Shown piece by piece: positions 19,406 to 29,492 of a stretch of DNA of 64,000 bases. The position numbers and the translations under genes are program-made. The notes below the pieces were generated by a model that worked only from the letters and a program-made list of their open reading frames with translations, was not told the origin of the DNA and did not search any database. Origin of the DNA: Arsenophonus apicola (GTDB lineage: Bacteria > Pseudomonadota > Gammaproteobacteria > Enterobacterales > Enterobacteriaceae); assembly GCF_020268605.1 (NCBI RefSeq), contig NZ_CP084222.1, forward strand, positions 3,162,001-3,226,000. The letters are read 5' to 3'. Every line of letters starts with the position of its first letter. Position 1 is the stretch's first letter.

Positions 19406-20707
19406 TCAAACAATCCCGGTCGCAACAATAAAAATTTGTTGATAGCCATCAATATTACGCAAATAAGCTATATTGCTGTCATCCGGAGAAATAACCACTG
19501 CATCACCTAAGGGTGGCATATCACTACGCCCCGTCAAACGAATCAGTTTTCCGCCAGGAATTTCACATAACATCAAGCTATTATCGCAAATAAACGCCAC
19601 ATACCGACCTTGACTATCCCAACTAAATGCTGACTTAATATCCCATGCAGACTGGGTAATTTGCTCCATGGCGCCACTAACCGGAGAAACCAACCAAAAT
19701 TGTACAATGCCCCTATCATCCTTCATTAAAAAACCAATTTTACTTCCATCTGCTGAAGTGCGCAGCCAATGGCGCGGCTGATTAACTACCCCTGGATACT
19801 TAAGTTGATGAGTATAAGTTAAACGCTGCTGTTTAATCCCTTTAGGTGGTGCTGGCATGCTAGTTTCGGTACCCTGGATTGGCTTATCACCGGCAATAGC
19901 ATACTGCTCAGCAGATTCAGGTAAATCAACTATAAAAATTTCGGCTGCGACTTTTCCATCTAGTGAGTAAGTGTCACCAATAAATGCAATCGCCCAACGT
20001 TGCTTTTCCCCATTAGCTCTCTGATACCCATTTTGACCAATCCAACCTTCTTCATAAGCACGGCTGATTTCATCACTACCCGGTTTTGGTCTCGGCGTTG
20101 TTTCGCTGATCACAACACAATAATAATGGCCACTATACTCACGTTGATGTTTTTTGTGACCCAAAATTCCGACATTAATGGCATGATAAGGGATCGCAAT
20201 CGCCACATTACGCAAATCAAGCTCCGGATCACACTCATGCATCACGTGATCATTGTAAGTAAAACTAAGCCTACTATTATCTGGACTAAATACATGAACA
20301 TGAGTGCCTCCTCTCAATGCGCCCGCTAAAAAAGGCGGCGTAATGCACATGGCTTCAATATTTTCGGCTACATTAGTTCTTATATCGCTGACAATCACCC
20401 CCCGACGATGATGAAAATCATAATGCCAATTTTCGTCTGGATCTTCTGGGCCATGAATAAAAGCATATCTAGGTGGATTTTCACTACTTACGGTAGCAAC
20501 ACCAACATATGCGCCATTTTTGGCGCAATAGATCTGTTTTTGTTGTTGCGTTTTAATATTAACTTTTTCTATCGTTAATCCAGTAAAAGAGGCATTATTT
20601 GGTCGTATATCAAAAACAATCCACTGGCTATCTGATGTCCATACATTTATATTAGTCAGTTGGTGATTGCGTTTATCAAAAGTAATTTGCTGTTCTTGGT
20701 AAGTCAT
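19406..20707 (-). CDS. yidR: YidR family protein (DUF3748, TolB-like beta-propeller)
   Basis: Homologous along its length to E. coli YidR, a protein of unknown function resembling the TolB propeller. Shared blocks include WTSDSQWIVFDIRP, HGPEDPDENWHYDFHHRRGV, LRGGTHVHVFSPD, YNDHVMHECDPELDLRNV and RHWLRTSADGSKIGFLM. The repeated SPD/SDG-type turns match propeller blades. I start at ATG 20707 (MTYQEQQITFDKRNHQLTN), which matches the E. coli N-terminus. The frame extends to 20770, but those 21 residues are not conserved. No signal peptide is visible from this start. It is divergent from yicG. Confidence 0.9.
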   Translation of the reverse strand: MTYQEQQITFDKRNHQLTNINVWTSDSQWIVFDIRPNNASFTGLTIEKVNIKTQQQKQIYCAKNGAYVGVATVSSENPPRYAFIHGPEDPDENWHYDFHHRRGVIVSDIRTNVAENIEAMCITPPFLAGALRGGTHVHVFSPDNSRLSFTYNDHVMHECDPELDLRNVAIAIPYHAINVGILGHKKHQREYSGHYYCVVISETTPRPKPGSDEISRAYEEGWIGQNGYQRANGEKQRWAIAFIGDTYSLDGKVAAEIFIVDLPESAEQYAIAGDKPIQGTETSMPAPPKGIKQQRLTYTHQLKYPGVVNQPRHWLRTSADGSKIGFLMKDDRGIVQFWLVSPVSGAMEQITQSAWDIKSAFSWDSQGRYVAFICDNSLMLCEIPGGKLIRLTGRSDMPPLGDAVVISPDDSNIAYLRNIDGYQQIFIVATGIV

Positions 20708-20808
20708 TTTATTATCCGCATTCTTTTGTCGTGGACGATAAAAAATAGTGTAATTATGTGAACACCACAAAAATATTAGTCAATACTTTATTTTTATAAT
20801 ACAACTTT

Positions 20809-20822
20809 AAACCTTAAGGTTT
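20809..20822. promoter_or_regulatory. Perfect 14-bp palindrome between yidR and yicG
   Basis: AAACCTTAAGGTTT is a perfect palindrome 20 bases before the yicG start and about 100 bases before yidR. It might be an operator for either gene. I cannot assign a regulator, and a chance palindrome in AT-rich DNA remains possible. Confidence 0.25.
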
Positions 20823-20842
20823 GTCATATCTAAAAAATCATT

Positions 20843-21460
20843 ATGTTACTTAGCATACTTTATATTATTGGTATTACAGCTGAAGCCATGACAGGTGCTT
20901 TAGCCGCTGGTCGTCGCAAAATGGATGTTTTTGGCGTTATTATTATTGCGTCCGCAACCGCAATTGGTGGTGGTTCCGTACGCGATATCTTATTAGGACA
21001 CTATCCTCTTGGTTGGGTTAAACATCCTGAATATATTGTTATTGTTGCTTGTGCCGCTGTTATTACTATCTGGATTGCGCCAATGATGAAACATTTACGA
21101 CGATTATTTTTAATTTTGGATGCCATTGGTCTTATTGTCTTTTCCATTATTGGCGCTCAAATAGCGCTTGATATGAATTATAGTTATATCATCGCCGCTA
21201 TTGCAGCCGTAGTAACAGGTGTTTTCGGTGGCGTGCTGCGCGATATGCTATGTAATACAATCCCGCTTGTTTTTCAAAAAGAGATATATGCTGGCATCTC
21301 TTTTGCTGCGGCATGGCTTTATATCGGCTTAATACTACATACGCCATTACCTAAAGATATGGTTATTATCATTACCTTAATAGCCGGTTTAACCGCACGT
21401 CTACTCGCCATTCGTTATCGATTAGGATTACCTGTATTTAATTATGAGAATAATGATTAA
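20843..21460 (+). CDS. yicG: YicG, TRIC-type inner-membrane protein (UPF0126)
   Basis: A 205-residue membrane protein with about seven hydrophobic segments and the internal duplication typical of UPF0126. The two related halves carry GGGSVRDILLGHYPL (near residue 45) and GGVLRDMLCNTIPLVF (near residue 130), the glycine-rich kinked helices of trimeric TRIC cation channels. Bacterial members conduct monovalent cations or glycine in some species; the role here is unproven. In E. coli yicG is next to ligB, as here, with the two convergent. Confidence 0.93.
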   Translation: MLLSILYIIGITAEAMTGALAAGRRKMDVFGVIIIASATAIGGGSVRDILLGHYPLGWVKHPEYIVIVACAAVITIWIAPMMKHLRRLFLILDAIGLIVFSIIGAQIALDMNYSYIIAAIAAVVTGVFGGVLRDMLCNTIPLVFQKEIYAGISFAAAWLYIGLILHTPLPKDMVIIITLIAGLTARLLAIRYRLGLPVFNYENND

Positions 21461-21502
21461 GATTTCCATATATCTAATTAAATCAGCATGTTATTACTTC
21501 GA

Positions 21503-23224
21503 CTAATTTTGATTAAAAAATCCATTTATTTTAATTTGGCCCAAAACCTTTACTAGCTGTTTAACATCTTTATTCTCAATAAATTGCACTAATTTTTTTT
21601 GTTGTTTACGCGACAAGATAGCACTATTTATTTCTTTAGAAAATAAATCATCCCAATAGGTTATTTTGCTAAAAAACTTTTCTGGTACAGGTACTCCTAA
21701 CCCTTTTACCCATTCAGGAAAAGGGCGTTTTTGCGCTGATAAAAATTGTTGGTAAATAAATTTTCCTTTATTCGTTTTAAACATTGCCACTTCATTGATT
21801 TGTTCCAATGTTAAACTAGCCCAATCCATTAAATTGGTTATTTTCCCCGCTCTGATTAAAGCTAACCAGCCTTTTTCATTGATCCCTTCCATCTTAAGCT
21901 GTTTCGCCAACCAAACTAAACGAGCAACAAACTGACTTTCGCATCTGATTGAGTAATGAAAACAGCTTAATTGGTGATAGTTTTTTTGTTCGGGTACCGA
22001 CAGCATTTTCCGTTGTTTAATTCGCCAAACAATCTTGTCAAATTTAGGGATCCCATGACCAGATAATGATATTTGTATTGCATCTTCAGGCAAAATTTTC
22101 ATCGCTTGCCAACGGGTTAATGAACCCATACTAATATGACGGATCTGTTTTCCATCTATTTTCACAGGCAAAACAACAATGATAGGATTAATTTTGCCAG
22201 TTCTTCCTATATTAAATTTAATAGTTTTAACTTGAGCAATACTATTTTGTGTCGGATATTTCCAAGCAACAGACCAATTATTTATACCTACTTGCCAGTA
22301 TTGGCCTAGACTATATGGCAGTTGTTTTAATACAATACCATCTGTTACAAAAGGCATTGGTTGATTGTAATAATAGCGTTGCCATTGTGTAATTTGATCA
22401 ACACTAGTAACTAAATGAGAATAACGTTTGGTTAAGGGAAAACCCCATCTTTCTAATTGTGCAAATTGTGTTTGCATATTCGACGGCCCATTAGGCCAAC
22501 TCCAAATAAATATGCCAATTTGTTTCTCTTGTTGAACCAATAAATTCTTACGCATTAACCAACCCGCAACTTTATTGCGGGCATTAGCTCCACCCGCAAT
22601 GGCTTGTTGGTGACCAGACTGATACCAAAACAATTCACCTTGTAAAATTAATTGCGTAGCATGATTTGGAATCGTTTTGGGAATTGCTGGCAAAAAATGG
22701 GCTTTTTTTGTCCAATCAATTCCTTCTATACCATTACCCCGACTAATTAATGCAGCTAATTTACCCTTTTGATAGGCCAACGTAACAGCCACACCATCGA
22801 CTTTAGGTTGTAACCAAACTTCATGGCGACCCGCTATCCATCGAGGCACTTCATCAGTGGTTATCTTTTTTAAGCCAGTATGAACAACTGGGTGTATTTT
22901 TCTTCCTTTAACGGGTAAAGAAAGCAAATGCGTTTTATCTAGTGGGAGACGAAGACAATTTGACCAATGTTTCCATAACGCAAAAATTTGATCGTAAGTT
23001 TCATCATTAACCAAGCTTTGGCCATTAATATAATATGCTTTATTCCAGCGTTTTAATTTTGAATTAATTGCTTTGATTTCCCTATGTAAAACTACTTCAG
23101 GCCAATCCGGGCATTGCATACTTTCCGCGATTGCTGAGTTTATATTTAATAACATCATTAATAAAAAAAAGCGTCGACGATAGTAAACTGAAACTAAAAT
23201 AAAAGATCTCATAATAAACAGCAT
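21503..23224 (-). CDS. ligB: NAD-dependent DNA ligase LigB
   Basis: This is the second NAD+-dependent DNA ligase of enterobacteria, lacking the zinc finger and BRCT domains of LigA. It has 573 residues against 560 in E. coli. The AMP-accepting lysine motif is PKVDG with Lys at about residue 141, then ISRGNGIEGIDWT and the LQGELFW segment. A C-terminal helix-hairpin-helix-like region follows. The N-terminus has a hydrophobic, signal-like stretch before MQCPDWPEV, as E. coli LigB does. ATG 23224 gives the longest form; ATG 23212, with GGAT upstream, is an alternative. It is divergent from gmk and intact. Confidence 0.95.
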   Translation of the reverse strand: MLFIMRSFILVSVYYRRRFFLLMMLLNINSAIAESMQCPDWPEVVLHREIKAINSKLKRWNKAYYINGQSLVNDETYDQIFALWKHWSNCLRLPLDKTHLLSLPVKGRKIHPVVHTGLKKITTDEVPRWIAGRHEVWLQPKVDGVAVTLAYQKGKLAALISRGNGIEGIDWTKKAHFLPAIPKTIPNHATQLILQGELFWYQSGHQQAIAGGANARNKVAGWLMRKNLLVQQEKQIGIFIWSWPNGPSNMQTQFAQLERWGFPLTKRYSHLVTSVDQITQWQRYYYNQPMPFVTDGIVLKQLPYSLGQYWQVGINNWSVAWKYPTQNSIAQVKTIKFNIGRTGKINPIIVVLPVKIDGKQIRHISMGSLTRWQAMKILPEDAIQISLSGHGIPKFDKIVWRIKQRKMLSVPEQKNYHQLSCFHYSIRCESQFVARLVWLAKQLKMEGINEKGWLALIRAGKITNLMDWASLTLEQINEVAMFKTNKGKFIYQQFLSAQKRPFPEWVKGLGVPVPEKFFSKITYWDDLFSKEINSAILSRKQQKKLVQFIENKDVKQLVKVLGQIKINGFFNQN

Positions 23225-23511
23225 CCATGCATAATTTTAATCATCTATTTATTCCATTCACGGCAATACGTTCAATATACAATTCCAATTATTGAGAGGT
23301 GGTAAATAGAAAATAATTATGAAGATATGCATTAATTATTTTTTCTCAAAGCGCTTCGCAAAAATGGTAATGATTTTCAAAAATAATTCAGATCTTTCAT
23401 TAAAAATGTTACTAAAGCTGTATGTTACTGATTGCATGTGTATACTATTAAAGAGCTTTTGTACTTTTTAAAATTTTATTAATTAATTAGCCAGTTAATC
23501 AAGAAATCATC

Positions 23512-24135
23512 ATGATCCAAGGAACGTTATATATTGTGTCTGCCCCAAGTGGTGCAGGCAAATCGAGTCTTATTCAGGCTTTATTAAAAACTCAGCCTCT
23601 ATATGACACACAAGTTTCTATTTCGCATACCACTAGAGCGATACGCCCTGGTGAAAAAAACGGTGAACACTACTATTTCATTACTGAAAGCAAATTTCAG
23701 CAAATGATTGAGCACAATGATTTCCTTGAATATGCCTGCGTTTTCGGCAATTATTATGGAACCTCTCGGGCAGTTATCGAAGAAATTATTAATAGTGGTG
23801 TCGATGTATTTTTAGATATCGATTGGCAAGGCGCACAGCAAATTCGCCAAAAAATGCCCTCAGCTCGCACTATTTTTATCTTACCACCGTCTAAAAATGA
23901 GTTACTACGCCGTTTACGGGGTCGTGGGCAAGATAGCGAAGAAACGATTAATCGGCGGATGGAACAAGCGGTTGCTGAAATGAAACATTATAGCGAATAT
24001 GATTACATTATTGTTAATGATGATTTCAATACCGCATTAGGAGATTTACAATCTATTATTCGATCTGAGCGTCTACGTTTAGAACGTCAGGTTCTGCGAC
24101 ATAATACTTTAATTAATAAATTATTGGCAGACTGA
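23512..24135 (+). CDS. gmk: Guanylate kinase
   Basis: Phosphorylates GMP to GDP with ATP, a step needed for GTP and (p)ppGpp metabolism. The 207 residues match E. coli Gmk. The P-loop APSGAGKS spans residues 11-18, followed by the GMP-binding SHTTRAIRPGEKNGEHYYF region and FLDIDWQGAQQIR. It is the first gene of the conserved gmk-rpoZ-spoT-trmH-recG series. No -35/-10 was confidently picked in the 287 bases upstream. Confidence 0.98.
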   Translation: MIQGTLYIVSAPSGAGKSSLIQALLKTQPLYDTQVSISHTTRAIRPGEKNGEHYYFITESKFQQMIEHNDFLEYACVFGNYYGTSRAVIEEIINSGVDVFLDIDWQGAQQIRQKMPSARTIFILPPSKNELLRRLRGRGQDSEETINRRMEQAVAEMKHYSEYDYIIVNDDFNTALGDLQSIIRSERLRLERQVLRHNTLINKLLAD

Positions 24136-24186
24136 GTAAAGGTTCAGTATTATATCCGGTCATTTCTTTATCTTTGGAGTCATATT

Positions 24187-24462
24187 ATGGCACGTGTAAC
24201 AGTTCAAGATGCAGTAGAAAAAATTGGTAATCGTTTCGATTTGGTTTTAGTTGCGGCGCGTCGTGCGCGTCAATTACAGATTAGAGGTAAAAGCCCTTTA
24301 GTTAAAGAAGAAAATGATAAGGTTACTGTTATTTCGCTGCGTGAAATAGAATCAGGGTTGATTAATGCTCAAATTCTTGATGTCCGTGAACGTCAAGAAG
24401 AACAGGAACAAGAAGCAGCAGAAATGCAAGCAGTATCTGCTATTGCTGAAGGTCGTCGTTAA
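24187..24462 (+). CDS. rpoZ: RNA polymerase omega subunit
   Basis: The omega subunit assists assembly of the beta-prime subunit and forms part of a ppGpp-binding site on RNA polymerase. The 91 residues are identical in length to E. coli RpoZ. It begins MARVTVQDAVEKIGNRFDLVLVAARRARQ, abbreviated here as the conserved N-terminal helix region, and ends in an acidic tail. It lies 51 bases after gmk and 19 bases before spoT. Confidence 0.98.
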   Translation: MARVTVQDAVEKIGNRFDLVLVAARRARQLQIRGKSPLVKEENDKVTVISLREIESGLINAQILDVRERQEEQEQEAAEMQAVSAIAEGRR

Positions 24463-24481
24463 CTGAAAAGGTAGGCCTGCC

Positions 24482-26599
24482 TTGTACCTGTTTGAAAGCC
24501 TCAATCAAATCGTTCAGGACTATCTGCCAAAAGAGCATATATCGTTACTGAAACAAGCTTATGTTGTTGCCCGGGATGCACATGAAGGCCAAACCCGTTC
24601 AAGTGGTGAACCTTATATTACCCATCCAGTTGCGGTGGCATGTATTTTAGCGGAAATGCGTTTAGATCATGAAACATTAATGGCCGCATTATTACATGAT
24701 GTTATCGAGGATACCCCGGCGACTTTTCAGGATATAAAACAGCTTTTTGGTAAAACCGTTGCTGGCCTGGTTGAAGGGGTATCAAAACTCGACAAACTCA
24801 ATTTCCGTGATAAAAAAGAAGCTCAAGCAGAAAATTTTCGCAAAATGATTATGGCAATGGTGCAAGATATTCGTGTCATTTTAATCAAACTCGCAGATCG
24901 AACCCACAATATGCGAACTTTAGGTTCACTTCGTGCTGATAAGCGCCGCCGGATCGCGAGAGAAACATTAGAAATTTATAGCCCACTGGCACATCGTCTT
25001 GGTATCCATCATCTCAAAACTGAATTGGAAGAGTTAGGCTTTGAAGCACTCTATCCAAATCGCTACCGAGTTATTAAAGAAGTAGTAAAAGCAGCTCGCG
25101 GTAACCGAAAAGAGATGATCCAAAAAATATTGGCAGAAATTGATGGTAGATTATCAGAAGCCAGGATCCCATGCCGAGTATTTGGTCGAGAAAAACATCT
25201 CTATTCAATATATCGTAAAATGCACTTGAAAGAGCAGCGCTTCCACTCAATTATGGATATTTATGCCTTTCGCATTATTGTTAAGGACGTTGATACATGT
25301 TACCGCGTTCTTGGGCAGGTACATAGTTTATACAATCCTCGGCCAGGTCGAGTGAAAGATTATATTGCGATCCCCAAAGCAAATGGCTATCAATCTTTAC
25401 ATACATCAATGATTGGCCCACATGGTGTACCGATTGAAGTACAAATTCGTACCGAAGATATGGATCAAATGGCAGAAATGGGTGTCGCTGCTCATTGGGC
25501 ATATAAAGAACAAGCAGAATCTAGTACAACTGCTCAAATCAGGGCACAACGCTGGATGCAAAGCCTACTAGAACTGCAGCAAAGCGCAGGTAATTCTTTT
25601 GAATTCATTGAAAGTGTAAAATCTGATCTTTTTCCTGACGAAATTTATGTTTTTACCCCGGAAGGTAGAATTGTCGAATTACCTACTGGCGCAACCCCGG
25701 TTGATTTTGCCTATGCTGTTCATACCGATATAGGTCATGCCTGTGTTGGAGCCCGCGTTGATCGTCAACCTTATCCTCTGTCACAATCGTTGACTACCGG
25801 GCAAACTATAGAAATTATTACTGCACCAGGCGCAAGGCCGAACGCAGCTTGGTTGAATTTCGTTGTTAGTTCCAAAGCCAGAGCAAAAATACGCCAACTA
25901 CTTAAAAATCTTAAACGAGAAGATTCGATTAGTTTAGGTCGTCGCTTACTCAACCATGCTTTAGGTAATGGCAAGAAATTGGGCGATATTCCGCAAGAAA
26001 ATATCAATAAAGAACTGGCAAGAATGAAACTTCACTCAATGGATGATTTACTTGCTGAAGTTGGCCTTGGCAATACCATGAGTGTCGTTGTAGCGCACAA
26101 TTTATTAGGCAATGTTAGTATAAATAACGTTATTACAGATAATAGTGATAACCGTAGTAAACTACCGATTAAAGGAGCAGAAGGGGTATTAATTACCTTT
26201 GCCAAATGTTGTCGTCCCATTCCCGGTGATCCCATAGTTGCTCATATTAGCCCAGGTAAAGGTTTAGTTATACACCATGAGTCTTGCCGTAATATTCGAG
26301 GTTATCAAAAAGAGCCAGAGAAATTTATGCAAGTAGAGTGGGATGAGGGGGTTAATAATAATTTCATTGCTGAAATTAAAGTCGATATGATTAATCACCA
26401 AGGGGCATTAGCTAATTTAACCGCAGCCATTAATAGTGTAAATTCTAGTATCCAAAGTATGAATATCGAAGAGAAAGATGGGCGTGTCTATTGTGCATTT
26501 ATTCGCTTAACCGCTAAGGATCGTATTCAATTAGCTAATATTATGAAAAAAATCCGTATCATGCCTGATGTTTTACGCATCAGCCGTAACCGGAACTAA
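24482..26599 (+). CDS. spoT: Bifunctional (p)ppGpp synthetase/hydrolase SpoT
   Basis: Hydrolyses and, more weakly, synthesises the stringent-response alarmone (p)ppGpp. It has 705 residues (E. coli 702). The domain order is an HD hydrolase (His72-Asp73 in LLHDVIED), a synthetase (GREKHLYSIYRKM, then RVKDYIAIPKANGYQSLH), TGS (DEIYVFTPEGRIVELPTGAT), a helical/zinc-finger region (FAKCCRPIPGDPI) and a C-terminal ACT domain. The start codon is TTG at 24482, as in E. coli, where the N-terminus is also MYLFESLNQ. trmH follows three bases after its stop. It is complete and probably functional. Confidence 0.98.
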   Translation: MYLFESLNQIVQDYLPKEHISLLKQAYVVARDAHEGQTRSSGEPYITHPVAVACILAEMRLDHETLMAALLHDVIEDTPATFQDIKQLFGKTVAGLVEGVSKLDKLNFRDKKEAQAENFRKMIMAMVQDIRVILIKLADRTHNMRTLGSLRADKRRRIARETLEIYSPLAHRLGIHHLKTELEELGFEALYPNRYRVIKEVVKAARGNRKEMIQKILAEIDGRLSEARIPCRVFGREKHLYSIYRKMHLKEQRFHSIMDIYAFRIIVKDVDTCYRVLGQVHSLYNPRPGRVKDYIAIPKANGYQSLHTSMIGPHGVPIEVQIRTEDMDQMAEMGVAAHWAYKEQAESSTTAQIRAQRWMQSLLELQQSAGNSFEFIESVKSDLFPDEIYVFTPEGRIVELPTGATPVDFAYAVHTDIGHACVGARVDRQPYPLSQSLTTGQTIEIITAPGARPNAAWLNFVVSSKARAKIRQLLKNLKREDSISLGRRLLNHALGNGKKLGDIPQENINKELARMKLHSMDDLLAEVGLGNTMSVVVAHNLLGNVSINNVITDNSDNRSKLPIKGAEGVLITFAKCCRPIPGDPIVAHISPGKGLVIHHESCRNIRGYQKEPEKFMQVEWDEGVNNNFIAEIKVDMINHQGALANLTAAINSVNSSIQSMNIEEKDGRVYCAFIRLTAKDRIQLANIMKKIRIMPDVLRISRNRN

Positions 26600-26602
26600 G
26601 TT

Positions 26603-27322
26603 ATGAACTCAAAACGTTATGCTCGCATTCGGCAAATAATCGCCATGCGCCAACCTGATCTGACGGTTTGTCTTGAAAATGTCCATAAATCACATAATAT
26701 TTCTGCCGTGATCCGTACTGCTGATGCGGTTGGAATACCACAAATCCATGCAATCTGGTGCCAAAATAGCACCAAGAGTTTATCTGCGGCAGCAGCGGGT
26801 AGTAATCATTGGGTAAAAGTAAAAACCCATGCCACTATTGAAAAGGCAATCTCTACCTGCAAAGCTGCGGGTATGCAAATCTTAGCCGCTCATCTTACTA
26901 ACCAAGCTATCGATTTTCGTCAAATAGATTATACTCAACCAACCTGTATTATTTTGGGACAAGAACGAACGGGTATTTCCAAACAAGCTCTCAAACTGGC
27001 TGATCATAATATTCATATTCCTATGATGGGCATGGTACAGTCATTAAATGTCTCTGTTGCTTCTGCCTTAATTCTTTATGAAGCACAACGACAAAGACAA
27101 AATGCCAATATGTATGACAGCCTTTTTAGTCAGCTATCAGAAGAAGAACAACAAGAATGGCTCTTTGAGGGCGGTTATCCAGTATTAGCAGCCGTTTCAA
27201 AACATAAAGGGCTCCCCCGTCCATTAATTAACGAACATGGCGAAATTGTTGCCTGTGATGAATGGTGGGCAGCAATGCAATCGACAAAAGTACCAGGTAA
27301 AAAACGCACTCTGGAGAATTAA
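26603..27322 (+). CDS. trmH: tRNA (guanosine-18-2'-O)-methyltransferase
   Basis: A SPOUT-class enzyme that 2'-O-methylates G18 in tRNA D-loops. The 239 residues align with E. coli TrmH (SpoU, 229). Motifs are NVHKSHNISAVIRTADAVG near the N-terminus, then LGQERTGIS, and MVQSLNVSVASALILYEA forming the trefoil knot. It starts three bases after the spoT stop and ends four bases before the recG start, so translation is probably coupled. Confidence 0.97.
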   Translation: MNSKRYARIRQIIAMRQPDLTVCLENVHKSHNISAVIRTADAVGIPQIHAIWCQNSTKSLSAAAAGSNHWVKVKTHATIEKAISTCKAAGMQILAAHLTNQAIDFRQIDYTQPTCIILGQERTGISKQALKLADHNIHIPMMGMVQSLNVSVASALILYEAQRQRQNANMYDSLFSQLSEEEQQEWLFEGGYPVLAAVSKHKGLPRPLINEHGEIVACDEWWAAMQSTKVPGKKRTLEN

Positions 27323-27326
27323 CCGC

Positions 27327-29408
27327 ATGCGGGGGAAATTACTTGATGCTATTCCATTAACATCACTAAACGGTGTAGGTGCATCACAAGCAGAAAAACT
27401 CAATAAAATTGGCCTTCGTACTATCCAGGATCTCCTCTTTCACCTACCTTTACGTTATGAAGATCAAACTCAACTTTATACAATTAGTGATGTTCAACCG
27501 GGCAGCACTGTGACCGTCAGCGGCGAAATATTACAAACTAAAATCGTCTTTGGACGTAAACGAATGATGACCAGCCAAATTAGTGATGGTTCAGGAATAT
27601 TAACCCTGCGGTTTTTTAATTTTTCTACCGCTATGAAAAATAGCCTAGCCACTGGTAAATTTGTTATTGCTTATGGTGAAATACGGCGAGGCAACTTAGG
27701 GCCAGAAATTATTCATCCCGAATATAAAATAAAACCTAATGCCGACAATATTGAGTTGCAAGATACATTAACACCCATTTATCCAACAACTGAAGGGATA
27801 CGTCAGATAACTTTACGCAAACTTATTGATCAAGCGCTAACGCTACTTGATACCTGTGCGATCAATGAGTTGATCCCTGCGCCGTTTAATCAAGGGCTAA
27901 TAAGCTTACCACAAGCTATTAAAACTCTTCATCGTCCGCCACCCGATATTCCACTGAATATACTGGAAAAGGGTAAACATCCGGCGCAACACAGATTAAT
28001 TTTTGAGGAGTTATTAGCTCATCAGTTAAGTATGCTAACGGTTCGGAGTGAAACCCAACAATTTTCTGCCCAACCACTACCAGCAGAAAAAAAATTAAAA
28101 CAACAGTTGCTGACACGATTACCCTATTCACCAACCAAAGCCCAACAAAGAGTTGTCAGTGAAATTGAAGCGGATATGGCTAAAGCCAGCCCTATGATGC
28201 GTTTAGTCCAAGGCGATGTCGGTTCTGGTAAAACATTAGTGGCACTATTTGCCGCAATTCGTGCTATTGCTCATGGTAAACAGGCTGCACTAATGGCACC
28301 TACTGAGTTATTAGCAGAACAGCATGCCAATACTTTTCGCCAATGGCTAGAACCACTTGGTATCCAAGTTGGTTGGTTATCAGGTAAACAAAAAGGAAAA
28401 GCCAGGCTGAGTCAACAAGAAGCTATTGCACGAGGCGAAGTCGCAATGATAATTGGTACCCATGCCATTTTTCAACAACAAGTCGAATTCAACGCCTTAG
28501 CATTAGTGATCATTGATGAACAACATCGCTTTGGTGTACATCAACGTCTGGCGCTATGGGAAAAGGGTCAGCAGCATGGTATTTATCCTCATCAATTAAT
28601 TATGACTGCAACGCCGATCCCACGTACACTCGCTATGACGGCTTATGCGGATCTGGATAATTCAGTTATTGATGAATTACCACCCGGCAGAACTCCCGTC
28701 ACAACAGTTGCCATTCCTGATAGCCGCCGCAATGAAGTTATTCAACGAGTAAAAAAAGCCTGCCAGATAGAAAAGCGACAAGTATATTGGGTATGCACAT
28801 TAATTGATGACTCTGAAGTGCTTGAAGCACAAGCGGCTCAAGCGACACAAGAAGAACTTGCGCGCGCATTGCCTGAATTAAATATTGGCTTAGTACATGG
28901 TCGGATGAAATCGGCTGAGAAACAACAAGTGATGGCAGATTTTACCACCAATAAACTACAACTGTTAGTCGCAACGACGGTTATTGAAGTTGGAGTCGAT
29001 GTGCCAAACGCTAGTTTAATGATTATTGAAAATCCTGAGCGTTTAGGGCTTGCCCAATTGCATCAATTAAGAGGCCGCGTTGGCAGGGGCAATATTGCCT
29101 CACATTGTGTATTACTGTATAAAACACCACTCACTTACGCGACTAAATTACGTTTACAGGTACTCAGAGATAGTAATGATGGTTTTGTCATTGCACAAAA
29201 AGACTTAGAAATTCGTGGCCCAGGAGAGTTGTTAGGTACTCGCCAAACAGGCAATGCAGAATTCAAAGTGGCTGACTTAATGCGCGATCAAGACCTACTG
29301 CCGGAAATCAGGAATACCGCTCAATATTTGCAACAACATTATCCGCTCCATAGCAATGCTCTGATCGAACGTTGGTTACCTGAACGTTCACAATACAGCA
29401 ACGCCTAA
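27327..29408 (+). CDS. recG: ATP-dependent DNA helicase RecG
   Basis: A branch-migrating helicase that remodels stalled forks and Holliday junctions. It is 693 residues, as in E. coli. An N-terminal wedge/OB domain (LPLRYEDQTQLYTI) is followed by Walker A GDVGSGKT (296-303), the DEQH box (IIDEQHRFGVHQR) and motif VI QLRGRVGRG. I chose ATG 27327, preceded by GGAG and four bases after trmH. The longer frame from 27237 would overlap trmH and has no support. It is convergent with gltS, as in E. coli. Confidence 0.98.
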   Translation: MRGKLLDAIPLTSLNGVGASQAEKLNKIGLRTIQDLLFHLPLRYEDQTQLYTISDVQPGSTVTVSGEILQTKIVFGRKRMMTSQISDGSGILTLRFFNFSTAMKNSLATGKFVIAYGEIRRGNLGPEIIHPEYKIKPNADNIELQDTLTPIYPTTEGIRQITLRKLIDQALTLLDTCAINELIPAPFNQGLISLPQAIKTLHRPPPDIPLNILEKGKHPAQHRLIFEELLAHQLSMLTVRSETQQFSAQPLPAEKKLKQQLLTRLPYSPTKAQQRVVSEIEADMAKASPMMRLVQGDVGSGKTLVALFAAIRAIAHGKQAALMAPTELLAEQHANTFRQWLEPLGIQVGWLSGKQKGKARLSQQEAIARGEVAMIIGTHAIFQQQVEFNALALVIIDEQHRFGVHQRLALWEKGQQHGIYPHQLIMTATPIPRTLAMTAYADLDNSVIDELPPGRTPVTTVAIPDSRRNEVIQRVKKACQIEKRQVYWVCTLIDDSEVLEAQAAQATQEELARALPELNIGLVHGRMKSAEKQQVMADFTTNKLQLLVATTVIEVGVDVPNASLMIIENPERLGLAQLHQLRGRVGRGNIASHCVLLYKTPLTYATKLRLQVLRDSNDGFVIAQKDLEIRGPGELLGTRQTGNAEFKVADLMRDQDLLPEIRNTAQYLQQHYPLHSNALIERWLPERSQYSNA

Positions 29409-29440
29409 TATTAATTAACCACATCAATTGATTACTAAGC

Positions 29441-29463
29441 AAAAAACCGCTGAAAATCAGCGG
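29441..29463 (-). terminator. Terminator of gltS
   Basis: The stem CCGCTGA/TCAGCGG with a three-base loop is followed on the minus strand by a T run (plus-strand A run 29441-29446), 30 bases beyond the gltS stop. Confidence 0.85.
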
Positions 29464-29492
29464 CTCCGTTACATTAATCAATGATATTTCTG